A DNA stretch of 64,000 nucleotides from Vibrio ulleungensis (GCF_016900875.1 NZ_JAFEUM010000001.1:337241-401240); one strand, 5' to 3'. Positions 37,553-47,012 are shown, counted from the stretch's first letter. A program made the numbers and translations. The notes: generated by a model from the sequence alone, not told the origin.

Positions 37553-40500
37553 AAATATTAAGCGTTCAATTTAGCAACATTAACTCGCTCAAAGGTGAGT
37601 GGAAAATAGACTTCACTAAACCGCCTTTTAGCGAAAACGCACTGTTTGCAATCACTGGACCGACTGGCGCCGGTAAAACCACCATATTAGACGCTATCTG
37701 TTTGGCGCTTTACCACAAAACTCCGCGCATCAAGGTGGTGTCCAGCAGCACAAATGAGCTAATGACTCACGGTACAGGCGAATGCAGTGCAGAAGTGGTG
37801 TTTTCGGTGAAGTCTGTCGAGTATATCGCCAGTTGGTCGATGAAGCGTGCGCGAGGAAAAGCGGATGGAAAGCTGCAAAGTGCGTTAGTCAGCCTAGCAA
37901 AACGCCAAGGCGGCAAAATTATCGCGTCACAAATCAAGCCTAAATTGGACGCTATTGAATCGTTAACAGGTTTAGATTTTGAGCGCTTTACCAAATCGAT
38001 GTTGCTGTCTCAGGGAGACTTTGCAGCGTTTCTAAATGCAGAAGAGGGTGAGCGGGCAGAGCTTCTTGAAGAGCTTACCGGTACAGAAATTTACGGTTTG
38101 ATTTCTCAGCAAGTTCATCAGCATTTTACCGAAGCAAAGCAAAACAAAGAACTGTTGAGTGCTCGCTCGCAGGGTATTGAGTTATTGTCGGAAGATGAAA
38201 AAAGTGCCTTCGCACAGTCATTGAGTCAAAATGAAGTCCGTATTGGTGACCTTAAAAAAGAACTCGTTACCCATTCCTCAAACTTAAGTTGGTGGCAAAA
38301 CTATAATGCGACTGCTGAACGGCTAGCTCTCACAGCAAGCGCTAAGTTAAAGGCGCAAAGCGAGTTAGACGCGTGTGATGCGGTAAAACAGCAATTGATC
38401 GACGTTGAGCTGGCTAAAGATATGGAACCTCTATACGAGGAGTATCAGCGATTATGCAATGAGCGTGAGCAAGTTGCTCAAAACGAACGTACAGTGTTGT
38501 CGTCGCTAACGGCGAGTGAGCAGTTGCTGCCGAAGGTTGAAAAGGACGCAGCTGTGGCAACACAGGCTGTGGAAAATGATCGTCAGCAGCTGGAGCATTT
38601 TGAGGCTCACATTGTCAGTCAAATTGCTCCTCTAGATAAACAGATCGATATAGAAAGCCAGCAACTACAGCAACTTAGAGCCAAACACGACGCGCTTAGT
38701 AAGCAGCATATTCCTTTGCAGCAAGAGATTAAATTACTTACAGAGAAACAACAGGGGTTTGAGCTGGATATTGAACGCGTGCAGGCTTACCAAACACGGT
38801 TCAGCTTGGACGATCAGCTCGAGCAAAATTTGCCCCTATGGCAACACAAAATGGCGCAATTGCAGCAAGAGCAATCCCAGGTAAGAGAGCAGGAAGCCGC
38901 CTTAGCAGCAGACTGTAAGCTGATTGAGCAGGCCATACAACGCCGGGCTTCACTCGTTTCAATGAGGCAGGCGCAATTTGTTGAACTTGAACCTTCGCAG
39001 AAAAAACTGACTGATCTTAAGCATCAAATAGAAGATGGATTAGCTTCTTTTAAGGGAGACATAAAAGAGCTACATGCCGCTACTGAGAATGCACGGATTC
39101 AACAACAGATGGCTGACGAACTGCTGCGTACTCATAACACAGCTTTAGACTTAGAAGGGCAATTGGCACAATCTAAGCGAAGCGTTGGCGAAGACCGTGA
39201 GCTAGAGGCGCAGTGCCTAAAGAGTATTGCCACGCTTAAAGCAGACTATCGAGAATGCGATACTCAAGTGAAGTGGTTGGAAAAGTTGGTCAGTCAAGCT
39301 GATACTATTGCAATGCTTAGAACTGAGTTGAAAGACGATCAGCCTTGTGTTGTGTGTGGATCTCGCAAGCATCTAGCCATTGAGGACACATTGACAGAGT
39401 TGTCTGATGAAAAGCAGCAACTTCAGCAAAAAGCGGCGCAGCTAAAAGCCATCACAGAACAAGGTCAAGCTCAAAGAGAGCAACAAGCGGTACTTAAGCA
39501 AAAAATAGAACATCAGCAGCACCTTATTTCAAGTCTTCAGCCCGAATACAACGTCGCACGCGAAAAATGGACTGCACAACACAATGCTCTTGTAGAGACT
39601 GGGTTCAACTTAGTTCTAGACTTCGAACAGATCCAGACTTCCCGCGACGCCGCAGAGCATTGCGGTGAGCAGTTTGAGCAAACCAATGCAATGGCATTAT
39701 TGATTCAGTCGTTAATGCATGAGTCCAGTCGCATGGATGCGTTTATTCAGCAAGCTAACACGGCTATTCAAGGACTCGATAACGATATTCGAGCGATTGA
39801 GTCGGAGCTTAAATCCAGCCAAGAGCGAGAGCAGCATACTCGCGATCAGTTGACTAAGACTAAGCAGTCTTGGCAGGGTGCTATAGAAGACCTCAAGGCG
39901 TCAATTCATCGCTTCGTAGAGGTTGATGCTGCAGGTGATACTTCAGAGCTTGAGCGCGGGCTAAAGGCGTTACGCGATCGATTAGCAACATGGAAAAAAC
40001 ATGATTCGGACCTGCTAAATGCAAAGAATGCACGTATAGAAATCACTCAAGCACTTGCGCAAAAAAACACTATCAATGCTCAGTGGACGACTGATCTCAA
40101 TGAGATGCACACCGAGCTTACCGCCAAACAACAGCAATTAAACGAGTTGCAAGAAAAGCGATTCTCAATCCTTGGTCGTAAAACCGTTGATGAATCGCGA
40201 GCAGAATACAAACAAAAATTAGTTATCAATGAACGTGAGCAACAGGGCGCAAGTGCGAAACTGCGCGAATGTGAAACCAGCATTACCCAGCTTAAGACCG
40301 AACTAAACTCGGTCAAAGCACATCTCCAAAAACTGACCCTTTTGCAGCAGCAAGCAAACCAACAATGGTTAAATACTGTCGAAGAATCTTTATTTGATAA
40401 TGAAGAAGCCTTTAAGCAAGCGATCCAATTGCATGCCAATGCCCCAACGTGGAAGAAACAGATTGCTCTAGCTGAGCAGGCATTACAGCATGCGCTCGGA

Positions 40501-41244
40501 GAATGGAGCGCCATAGATAAACAGCAGCAAGAGATTTTAAACAAGAAACCTAGCGAACTTCCTGATGAGGAGAGCTGTAAACTGGCCGTCTCGACAAGTG
40601 AAGAAGCGATCCAGCAGATCCAACAACAGAACGGTGAAATTAACAGCCGTATCGATATCGATCACCAGAATCAGTCCAAAGCCGCAGAGCTTATAGAAGA
40701 GATGAAGGCATTTGATGTCTATTACGATGATATCGCTTACTTACATGGACTTATCGGCTCCAGTAGCGGCGATAAGTTTAGAAAATTTGCTCAGAGTCTA
40801 ACTTTGGACAATCTGGTTTATTTGGCCAATAAGCGTTTAGCGCAATTGCATGGACGCTATCGTCTCAAGCGTAATCAGAACACCGATCTACAGTTTAACG
40901 TTATTGATAGTTGGCAAGCCGATGTGGAGCGAGATACCAAAACACTATCTGGCGGGGAGAGCTTTTTAGTCAGTCTTGCTTTGGCATTAGCCTTGTCGGA
41001 TCTGGTGAGTCACAAAACCTCTATCGACTCACTGTTCTTAGATGAAGGCTTTGGCACATTAGACAGTGAAACCTTGGATATTGCGCTTGATGCCTTAGAC
41101 AACTTGCAAACCAGTGGCAAAATGATTGGTGTGATCAGCCATATTGATGCCTTGAAAGAGAGGATCCCAACACAACTAGTGGTGAGCAAAAAAAGCGGCT
41201 TAGGCGTCAGTGTGCTGGCAGACCCATATCGTGTTACCAGCTAG
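37549..41244 (+). CDS. sbcC: SbcC, ATPase subunit of SbcCD (Rad50 homologue)
   Basis: An SMC-like ATPase of 1231 residues. Walker A GPTGAGKTT lies near residue 40. Long coiled coils flank a zinc hook CVVC at about 600-603 (QPCVVCGSRKH). The signature LSGGESFL and Walker B FLDEGFGTLD lie near the C-terminus. E. coli SbcC is 1048 residues, so the coils here are longer by about 180 residues in total. The start is GTG, overlapping sbcD. Confidence 0.96.
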   Translation: MKILSVQFSNINSLKGEWKIDFTKPPFSENALFAITGPTGAGKTTILDAICLALYHKTPRIKVVSSSTNELMTHGTGECSAEVVFSVKSVEYIASWSMKRARGKADGKLQSALVSLAKRQGGKIIASQIKPKLDAIESLTGLDFERFTKSMLLSQGDFAAFLNAEEGERAELLEELTGTEIYGLISQQVHQHFTEAKQNKELLSARSQGIELLSEDEKSAFAQSLSQNEVRIGDLKKELVTHSSNLSWWQNYNATAERLALTASAKLKAQSELDACDAVKQQLIDVELAKDMEPLYEEYQRLCNEREQVAQNERTVLSSLTASEQLLPKVEKDAAVATQAVENDRQQLEHFEAHIVSQIAPLDKQIDIESQQLQQLRAKHDALSKQHIPLQQEIKLLTEKQQGFELDIERVQAYQTRFSLDDQLEQNLPLWQHKMAQLQQEQSQVREQEAALAADCKLIEQAIQRRASLVSMRQAQFVELEPSQKKLTDLKHQIEDGLASFKGDIKELHAATENARIQQQMADELLRTHNTALDLEGQLAQSKRSVGEDRELEAQCLKSIATLKADYRECDTQVKWLEKLVSQADTIAMLRTELKDDQPCVVCGSRKHLAIEDTLTELSDEKQQLQQKAAQLKAITEQGQAQREQQAVLKQKIEHQQHLISSLQPEYNVAREKWTAQHNALVETGFNLVLDFEQIQTSRDAAEHCGEQFEQTNAMALLIQSLMHESSRMDAFIQQANTAIQGLDNDIRAIESELKSSQEREQHTRDQLTKTKQSWQGAIEDLKASIHRFVEVDAAGDTSELERGLKALRDRLATWKKHDSDLLNAKNARIEITQALAQKNTINAQWTTDLNEMHTELTAKQQQLNELQEKRFSILGRKTVDESRAEYKQKLVINEREQQGASAKLRECETSITQLKTELNSVKAHLQKLTLLQQQANQQWLNTVEESLFDNEEAFKQAIQLHANAPTWKKQIALAEQALQHALGEWSAIDKQQQEILNKKPSELPDEESCKLAVSTSEEAIQQIQQQNGEINSRIDIDHQNQSKAAELIEEMKAFDVYYDDIAYLHGLIGSSSGDKFRKFAQSLTLDNLVYLANKRLAQLHGRYRLKRNQNTDLQFNVIDSWQADVERDTKTLSGGESFLVSLALALALSDLVSHKTSIDSLFLDEGFGTLDSETLDIALDALDNLQTSGKMIGVISHIDALKERIPTQLVVSKKSGLGVSVLADPYRVTS

Positions 41245-41283
41245 ACTTAAGGGTTGACGAAGTGGTTTTGTACGAGGGTAACG

Positions 41284-41892
41284 ATGACAGCTTTTAGAAG
41301 GATTACAATGTTGGCCCTCGCGGTTTTTTTGAGTTTGCACACGAGCATTGTGGCTGCCGAAAACCAGCCTGTTTCACCGACTGTAAAGTGGGTTAATCAG
41401 ACCGACAGAGCTAGTATGTCGTGCAGTTTGGACGCAATGCAGGTCGACTTATTGGTTCCTGAGACCGATGTGGTGCTCACGATAGAGTTTGAGCCTGGAA
41501 CAACTCACTTCCCTTATGAGGATGAGTGGGTTAGGGGCAATGTTTCGGTTCACTCTAAAGACTGTGTCATGCTCTATACAGATTCAAACCACTCTGTCGC
41601 TATTTTTCCTTTTATAGTCACCACCCAAGGCAGTGGCGTTTTCCATTACTTAGCATTTGGGGCAACCCAACAACAGCCACTAGAGGGGCAATGGTTGGGT
41701 GATCGTATCGAAATAAACCAAATCACATTGCAAGAATCTCCATTAATCGGATTTACGGCGACCGTTTTGCTCCTTGATCGTGCTGAAGAGCAGTCATTCT
41801 CGGAGCCAGTAACGTTGCCTAAAGAAAAAGTCTTTTCCTTTAACTCTCAAGAGATTGCGAAATCACAATTGCAGCCTGGCTCAAATAATTGA
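41284..41892 (+). CDS. Secreted protein of unknown function
   Basis: A 202-residue protein with a signal peptide (MTAFRRITMLALAVFLSLHTSIVAA). The mature part looks beta-rich, with alternating hydrophobic residues and two cysteines (about 47 and 87) that could form a disulfide. I saw no lipobox. ATG 41284 is preferred because GAGGG (41274-41278) is 5 bp upstream; the frame also opens at TTG 41254. I do not recognise the family. It lies between sbcC and the M23 endopeptidase gene on the same strand, so a periplasmic or cell-wall role is possible but only by location. Confidence 0.7.
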   Translation: MTAFRRITMLALAVFLSLHTSIVAAENQPVSPTVKWVNQTDRASMSCSLDAMQVDLLVPETDVVLTIEFEPGTTHFPYEDEWVRGNVSVHSKDCVMLYTDSNHSVAIFPFIVTTQGSGVFHYLAFGATQQQPLEGQWLGDRIEINQITLQESPLIGFTATVLLLDRAEEQSFSEPVTLPKEKVFSFNSQEIAKSQLQPGSNN

Positions 41893-42008
41893 ATCGCCAA
41901 CTTTGATCGAACAAAAAGTTACAATAAATAGGTAATGAAAATTAATGCTTTTTTATGTATATTTTTGTCCCATTGGATTCTGCAGCTTCGTTTTAGGTTC
42001 GACTTATT

Positions 42009-43334
42009 TTGGCTCGTTTGTTTAAAAATACATTGGTAATGACCGCAACTCTTGGTCTGATTACTTCCGCACTTGTTTGGGCTAGTGACGCCAATAACAG
42101 AAAACAGGTAGAGCTGGATCTTGAAGACCAGATCACCCCACGCTTTACTCGTCTTAACGCAGAGCCTGACGTTGAGGTGTCGAAGTCGACCGAGCAATCT
42201 GACACATCACCCTTCTCCCCGCCAAGTTTTGAAACCACCATTCAAAAAGGGGATACCTTAAGCACCATTTTTGACAAATTTGACATCGGCTACTCTCAAT
42301 TGCTTTCGGTTATGGAAGCGGATCTCAATGTATTGGCACTGGATACCTTAAAGCCTGGCGATACACTTCGTTTCTGGATTGATGAAGGAAACGGTTTACT
42401 CAATCAGATGGAAATTGAGTTTTCGCTGGCGCATAAAGTGAGGTATGAGCGAGACGGTGACAATGGGTTTGGCTATCAGGATATTCAGGTCAAAGGTGAT
42501 TGGAAGCAGCAGGTCATTAAGGGAGAGGTGCATGGCAGCTTTTCTTTATCGGCTAACAATGCAGGCTTAGGCAGCTATCAAATCGCTCAAATCGCAGACT
42601 TGCTTGGAGATAAGATTAATTTTGCTCGCGATCTACAAGCCGGGGATGAGTTTGGCGTGATCCAGCGAGTTCAGTCCATTGATGGAAAACTCACTGGAAA
42701 CAAGGAAATTGAAGCAATTGTAATTAACAGCCGTCGAAATAAAATCAGTGCGTACCTGCATGACGATGGTCAATATTACGATGCCAATGGCGAAAGTTTA
42801 CAGCGTGCCTTTATTCGTAATCCAGTCAACGGTTATCGAATTACCTCGGGTTTCAACCCTAATCGTAAGCACCCAGTAACGGGCAAAGTGACGCCTCATA
42901 ATGGTACCGACTTTGGTACCCCAAATGGTACGCCAATAAACTCGACAGGCGATGGTACAGTTGTCATGGTGCGCGACCATCCCTATGCGGGCAAATACAT
43001 TGTGATTGACCATGGGTCCAACTACAAAACCCGTTATTTACACCTTAGCAGAATCCTAGTAAGAACTGGTCAAAAAGTCTCGCGAGGCCAACGAATCGGG
43101 CTAAGTGGCCAAACTGGTCGTGTGACGGGTCCACATTTACACTTTGAATTGCTGGTTAATAATCGCCCTGTTAATGCAATGCGAGCAAACATCCCGATGG
43201 CGGATGGTATTGAAGGCGACCAGATCAAACAATTTATCGCCAAGCGTAATGAGTTGGATATTATGCTTAAACAATTGCCAACACTTGCTCAAAGCGAAGG
43301 AAAAGAGGACAATCTCGCTTCACCATCGAGTTAG
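42009..43334 (+). CDS. LysM/M23 peptidoglycan DD-endopeptidase (ShyA/MepM-like)
   Basis: A 441-residue zinc endopeptidase that cleaves peptide crosslinks in peptidoglycan to allow growth. A signal or anchor segment (about 1-25), an OapA/LysM-like domain (TTIQKGDTLSTIFDKF, about 78-130) and a middle domain precede the M23 domain. Zinc ligands are His297 and Asp301 (HNGTDFG) and the HLH pair at 376-378 (PHLHFEL). It resembles V. cholerae ShyA. The frame starts at TTG 42009; an ATG at 42039 is possible, but the TTG start keeps the positive charges (ARLFKN) expected before the hydrophobic segment. Confidence 0.9.
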   Translation: MARLFKNTLVMTATLGLITSALVWASDANNRKQVELDLEDQITPRFTRLNAEPDVEVSKSTEQSDTSPFSPPSFETTIQKGDTLSTIFDKFDIGYSQLLSVMEADLNVLALDTLKPGDTLRFWIDEGNGLLNQMEIEFSLAHKVRYERDGDNGFGYQDIQVKGDWKQQVIKGEVHGSFSLSANNAGLGSYQIAQIADLLGDKINFARDLQAGDEFGVIQRVQSIDGKLTGNKEIEAIVINSRRNKISAYLHDDGQYYDANGESLQRAFIRNPVNGYRITSGFNPNRKHPVTGKVTPHNGTDFGTPNGTPINSTGDGTVVMVRDHPYAGKYIVIDHGSNYKTRYLHLSRILVRTGQKVSRGQRIGLSGQTGRVTGPHLHFELLVNNRPVNAMRANIPMADGIEGDQIKQFIAKRNELDIMLKQLPTLAQSEGKEDNLASPSS

Positions 43335-43345
43335 AGGAAATAGAT

Positions 43346-43696
43346 GTGCAACACGCCGAATTTGAAGCGATTATAAAGCAAGCCATTCAAACCAAAGGAT
43401 TAGCGCCAGCGCTTGAGTTTTTCGCTCAGAGTGAGCATGAAGAAATCAGCGATGCCGCCCAATCTCTAAAAGGCCAGTTTAGCGCTGCCGAATTGGATGG
43501 GCAGCTGCGCATTTACCATGTGACCGAGCAGACAGACGACGAAGGCAATAGCGAGCAATTTCTTGAGCATGTCATGAACGAAGGTGATGATGTAATCCAG
43601 TTTGTCGCGTGGTTTTTTGAATCTCAATTCGAATATAGTGCGAAAGAGATCTATCAGATTGCTGGGAAAACCTATCGCCAGCCTAAACGTAGCTGA
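43346..43696 (+). CDS. Small cytosolic protein of unknown function
   Basis: A 116-residue acidic protein with no signal peptide or membrane segment. The start is GTG 43346, with AGAGGA (43333-43338) 7 bp upstream, overlapping the end of the endopeptidase gene; translation is probably coupled. The sequence is helical and rich in Glu/Gln, with a C-terminal WFFESQFEYSAKEIYQIAGKTYRQ. I do not recognise a domain. It is followed by a terminator, so it is the last gene of the endopeptidase transcript. Confidence 0.75.
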   Translation: MQHAEFEAIIKQAIQTKGLAPALEFFAQSEHEEISDAAQSLKGQFSAAELDGQLRIYHVTEQTDDEGNSEQFLEHVMNEGDDVIQFVAWFFESQFEYSAKEIYQIAGKTYRQPKRS

Positions 43697-43722
43697 TAAT
43701 CACCTCATTCCTATTATTAATG

Positions 43723-43747
43723 AAGAGCACATCGTGCTCTTTTTTTA
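43723..43747 (+). terminator. Intrinsic terminator after the endopeptidase unit
   Basis: AAGAGCAC and GTGCTCTT pair around ATC, then a T run to 43746. Confidence 0.92.
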
Positions 43748-44007
43748 TGCGTGGTAGATAGTGTTCACCTAGGCAATACTAACGGGCAAGGTGATCGTAA
43801 AAAATGTAGTACATTGCCAATTTCACCGGATAATTGTGTAATTTAATTACGAAAATGGTTTATGGTTACAAAAAAATCGACCTAAATCACACATAATTAG
43901 GCAAAATGCAAAATAAATGTGATCTATATCTTGATTTTTGTTTGGTTGTTATGTAAATTTACAACATAGCCGATGAGCAAGATGAAAAGAAGATTAGGAG
44001 AAGCATT
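43748..44007. promoter_or_regulatory. Promoter/leader of the 44-residue ORF
   Basis: A 260-bp AT-rich region. It contains TGTGATCTATATCTTGA (43918-43934), a half-matching CRP-like site, and a perfect 12-bp palindrome TGTAAATTTACA (43952-43963), 45 bp before the start. The preceding terminator means a promoter must lie here. Confidence 0.5.
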
Positions 44008-44142
44008 ATGAGTTACGAATTTGGTGTAGCACTATTAGGTCAAGCTGTAGCAGCACGCGTTCAAGAAGATTACATGAACTACAAGAAGCCTGCACGTAAA
44101 CCCTCTCTACTGAAAAAGCTTAAAAAGCGCATCAGTAAGTAA
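44008..44142 (+). CDS. 44-residue basic miniprotein
   Basis: A short ORF with an ideal Shine-Dalgarno (AGGAGA, 43996-44001) six bases before ATG 44008. The product begins MSYEFGVALLGQAVAARVQE and ends in a lysine/arginine-rich tail (KKPARKPSLLKKLKKRISK). The first half could form an amphipathic helix and the tail carries strong positive charge, suggesting membrane or nucleic-acid contact. It stands alone between two terminators. I do not recognise it. The clean RBS and dedicated terminator make it a credible small gene. Confidence 0.75.
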   Translation: MSYEFGVALLGQAVAARVQEDYMNYKKPARKPSLLKKLKKRISK

Positions 44143-44159
44143 GAGAAAAAAAGAATACT

Positions 44160-44187
44160 AAAAAGCCAACCTTCGGGTTGGCTTTTT
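44160..44187 (+). terminator. Intrinsic terminator of the miniprotein gene
   Basis: AAAAAGCCAACC and GGTTGGCTTTTT form a 12-bp stem with a TTCG tetraloop. The A-run upstream could allow use from the opposite strand too. Confidence 0.93.
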
Positions 44188-44211
44188 GCGTTTTGGCATG
44201 GTTGATTAGGC

Positions 44212-44766
44212 TTACAAGGTGAAGGTGACAAACCAGTCGGTGACATAAATAATGCCAGCAATAAGCAAACCTTCACCCAACCCAGCGGCAAAAACAATGT
44301 GCTTGCGTTTTATTCCCGAGATCCGAGATAAATACACGATCAGTTCGGTAAACACAAAAGGGAAGAATGCCCAACCAGCAATGGCTGGTACACCTAATCG
44401 TTGTATCCAACGTTGTGCTTTATCAACGGATTTTTGAGGCAGTTTCTCGATCCGCTTGTTCATATCAAAATGATCCACAGCCAAACACACTAAGTAGCAA
44501 GAGCAGCATGAGGCTAACAACGTTACGCCAAACATCATAAGTGGTGGCAGCGAACTCGCCATGACTATGATGATTGGTAGAGTGGGAATGAACAACAGCC
44601 CTCTAACGCTAATAAGAAGTATATAGGCTGCGATAAGCGGATAGAAATTCTCGTCGACCAACGCTTGCATTTCGTCGAGTGAATAATTGGAGATGATGTT
44701 TTGTGTAGTGGTAATGGCGCTGATTGCAATGACCAGCCAAACAAACTTGATCAGTTTACTTTTCAA
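44212..44766 (-). CDS. VTT-domain (TVP38/DedA-like) membrane protein
   Basis: A 184-residue polytopic membrane protein with hydrophobic segments at about 5-25, 40-62, 68-96, 128-148 and 158-180. The pattern IPTLPIIIVMASSLPPLMMFGVTLL and, later, GVPAIAGWAFFPFVFTELIVY resembles the VTT/SNARE-associated family, some members of which flip phospholipids. The assignment is tentative, since the classical glycine/proline motif is weak. It overlaps the upstream gene by four bases, so the two are cotranscribed. Confidence 0.6.
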   Translation of the reverse strand: MKSKLIKFVWLVIAISAITTTQNIISNYSLDEMQALVDENFYPLIAAYILLISVRGLLFIPTLPIIIVMASSLPPLMMFGVTLLASCCSCYLVCLAVDHFDMNKRIEKLPQKSVDKAQRWIQRLGVPAIAGWAFFPFVFTELIVYLSRISGIKRKHIVFAAGLGEGLLIAGIIYVTDWFVTFTL

Positions 44767-45251
44767 CTTCTTTTCTCCAGAAGAAGTTTACACTCTTGCT
44801 TACTTTTATCCTTACAGATGTGTTTCTTTCGGCATTCATTCGCTTGTACCACCCAAGCAATATTGTATAAACGGTGCTTTCCTATAAAGGTGTATTGGCA
44901 CACCTCTGGGTGGTCAAGTGCGACAAACATCCGCGCAAAAAAAGTATCGCGCTGTCGAGTATGATCAAACTTTTCTGATAGTTGATTAAACAACAGATGG
45001 TCGTCGTTGTTGGGATTGGATAATTCGAAATGTTCAACCAGTTGCTGTCGGTTGCTGACATCGTAGATGGTGAATTTTTGCTCTGACAGTAAATCTAAAG
45101 TTATGTTTAAGCCAAACTTGAACGCACTAGGGATAAACGCGACCGCTACAACGGTTAATCCGACAGAAATTGCGAGTCCAATCAATGCCTTTAGCAATAC
45201 TCTTGCCCAACGCAATACATTATTGTTGGGTGTTTGGGTGGTTGATTTCAT
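44763..45251 (-). CDS. Membrane-anchored protein of unknown function
   Basis: A 162-residue protein with one N-terminal membrane helix (about 20-42, LLKALIGLAISVGLTVVAVAF) and a soluble, probably periplasmic domain with cysteines at about 126, 147, 153 and 161. The last three lie in a basic Cys-rich tail (ECRKKHICKDKSKQECK). I chose ATG 45249-45251; the frame extends nine codons further. It overlaps the VTT gene (ATGA type), which suggests the two proteins work together. I do not recognise the domain. Confidence 0.65.
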   Translation of the reverse strand: MKSTTQTPNNNVLRWARVLLKALIGLAISVGLTVVAVAFIPSAFKFGLNITLDLLSEQKFTIYDVSNRQQLVEHFELSNPNNDDHLLFNQLSEKFDHTRQRDTFFARMFVALDHPEVCQYTFIGKHRLYNIAWVVQANECRKKHICKDKSKQECKLLLEKRS

Positions 45252-45365
45252 GTTCCATCTCTTTGTGTAGCGTATCAAAATCCGTGCTTAATCAGTATGA
45301 TAGATAGGGCGTTTAGTTACAATATTGTTTTACTTTTATCATGAACATCTTTGGCTAGACTCATA

Positions 45366-47012
45366 CTATTGATGATTGACATAGCAGACTCTAATCGGTA
45401 ACTGTAACGCTTGAAAATGCTTTATCCACCGCCACTGGTTATCTTGCAGTTTATCTCCAGGCCCCTTCACTTCTATCCAAAATGTTTGACCATCTCTAAA
45501 GGCAACTAAATCTGGCATGCCTGCGCGGTAAGCTTTTCGATCACTCAAAATGATGTCCGTGAGTTGAAGGAGAGTATCAGGCGGTAAGCATTGCTCTGCT
45601 TGAGACAGTAACTCTCGATTGAACAAAGACCAGTACACAAAGGGATTCAATATATCCTGTTTTCTTTTCAGCGTGTCCGATAGGGATCGATAACCATGTT
45701 GTTCAAACTGTACTCTACAGCGATTTAGCTCTACCTGCCTTAGTTGAGCAAACCTTGATGAGTAAAGGTTTTTAGGTTGTGCTTGGTATGGATTGATGAA
45801 CGCACCGTCCACAGCTGCAAATATAGCGTCCCAATACAGTAAACCAAATAATCCGCACAAGAATGCATTCTCGACGTAATACACCTCAAAGCCCTGCGCT
45901 CGATAGTAGTCTGCAGCGGCGAGCTCCACTCTTTGTATCGAGAGATCTAGCTGAATGAAATCTTCATCTACCCTAGGCTTTGAAGTGCGTGGCACTTTTT
46001 CACCTTGAGCTCTCAACCGCTTTGTGAGTAAGCGCTGCGCAACTTCTTGTTCCTCAATACTAAGAGGACGTTCGAGCATTTCATCAATAATCGATGAGGC
46101 CTCATTAATACGTTGTTGCTGCAGTAATATACGTGCACGGCGCTCACGTGATGGTGGAAGCTCGGTACCATTAAACAGTTCTAACGCTTTGTCGAGCATA
46201 CCTAACCGTTCGAAGTCACGAGCAATAAGGTTAACCAAACTTTGTCTTTTTGTATGGGTGTATGAATGTGCAGACGGATCTGCGTACTGTTTACGATCGT
46301 GGTCTATAAGCGAGTACCAGTGCTCTAACGCACTGATCTTGTCATCTTTAGGCAACGAGCGATATCGATCGTAGTAATCGTCGGACAGTTGAGAAAATAG
46401 TCGAAGACTTTCTAACTGCTGCCGATGCTGATAAAAGCGGTTATGCTCGTCCAGCGCATAGTTTTCAAACTTGTGTACCCCAAGATCTTCGAGAATAAAC
46501 TGGCTCTGGTCTTGATGATAGTTAGCGAAAAACAGCAGTAGGAGGGTGTCAAGTATCGCGTTGTCTAGTAATTGGACGATGGTAAAAGAACAGTGATGAA
46601 CCTGCGCAGCCTGTGACAACTCTTCGATAAGCTGCGGTTTCTTTAACTGCTTATTCGAGACAGGAAACCGTTGAATAATTTCATTCTTGGTTAATAGTTG
46701 TGTGCCTAACTCCGCAGCACTCAGTGGAGGATTGAGATGCACTATCTCTGCATCTTGCAGCTCTGTGAGCGTTCCTTCAATATCGGGGATTTCTTGATAA
46801 CTCAGCTTATCACTTCGAAACCATACTCCTTTACGAGTTAGCAGTCTGACAGTCAATCGTTGGCCTTGCACAGACAAAGAGGCAAAAGTTGCTAGCCAAC
46901 AAGATTCTTGTTCCGTTATCAGCGAGGAATAATTCTTTTGGGCGTGATCCACTAAACGTCGAAAATTTTCTAAATAGTACCCAACGGGTAATTCAATTTT
47001 TTCTGACGCCAT
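45366..47012 (-). CDS. FAN1-like VRR-NUC structure-specific nuclease
   Basis: A 548-residue protein of the bacterial FAN1 type. A SAP-like region (about 110-145) precedes a helical middle, and a C-terminal VRR-NUC nuclease domain (about 430-548) has the PD-(D/E)XK core: GMPDLVAFRDG, then WIEVKGPGDKLQDNQ. Human and Pseudomonas FAN1 remove interstrand crosslinks and flap structures. It is monocistronic. The start MASEKIELPVGYYLENF is preceded by AAGGAGT on the minus strand. Confidence 0.87.
   Translation of the reverse strand: MASEKIELPVGYYLENFRRLVDHAQKNYSSLITEQESCWLATFASLSVQGQRLTVRLLTRKGVWFRSDKLSYQEIPDIEGTLTELQDAEIVHLNPPLSAAELGTQLLTKNEIIQRFPVSNKQLKKPQLIEELSQAAQVHHCSFTIVQLLDNAILDTLLLLFFANYHQDQSQFILEDLGVHKFENYALDEHNRFYQHRQQLESLRLFSQLSDDYYDRYRSLPKDDKISALEHWYSLIDHDRKQYADPSAHSYTHTKRQSLVNLIARDFERLGMLDKALELFNGTELPPSRERRARILLQQQRINEASSIIDEMLERPLSIEEQEVAQRLLTKRLRAQGEKVPRTSKPRVDEDFIQLDLSIQRVELAAADYYRAQGFEVYYVENAFLCGLFGLLYWDAIFAAVDGAFINPYQAQPKNLYSSRFAQLRQVELNRCRVQFEQHGYRSLSDTLKRKQDILNPFVYWSLFNRELLSQAEQCLPPDTLLQLTDIILSDRKAYRAGMPDLVAFRDGQTFWIEVKGPGDKLQDNQWRWIKHFQALQLPIRVCYVNHQ

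Noticed and set aside
40080..40544. 154-residue Cys-rich frame opposite sbcC
   Set aside because: The cysteines arise from reverse-complemented GCA/GCG and AGCA coiled-coil codons; it is a shadow.
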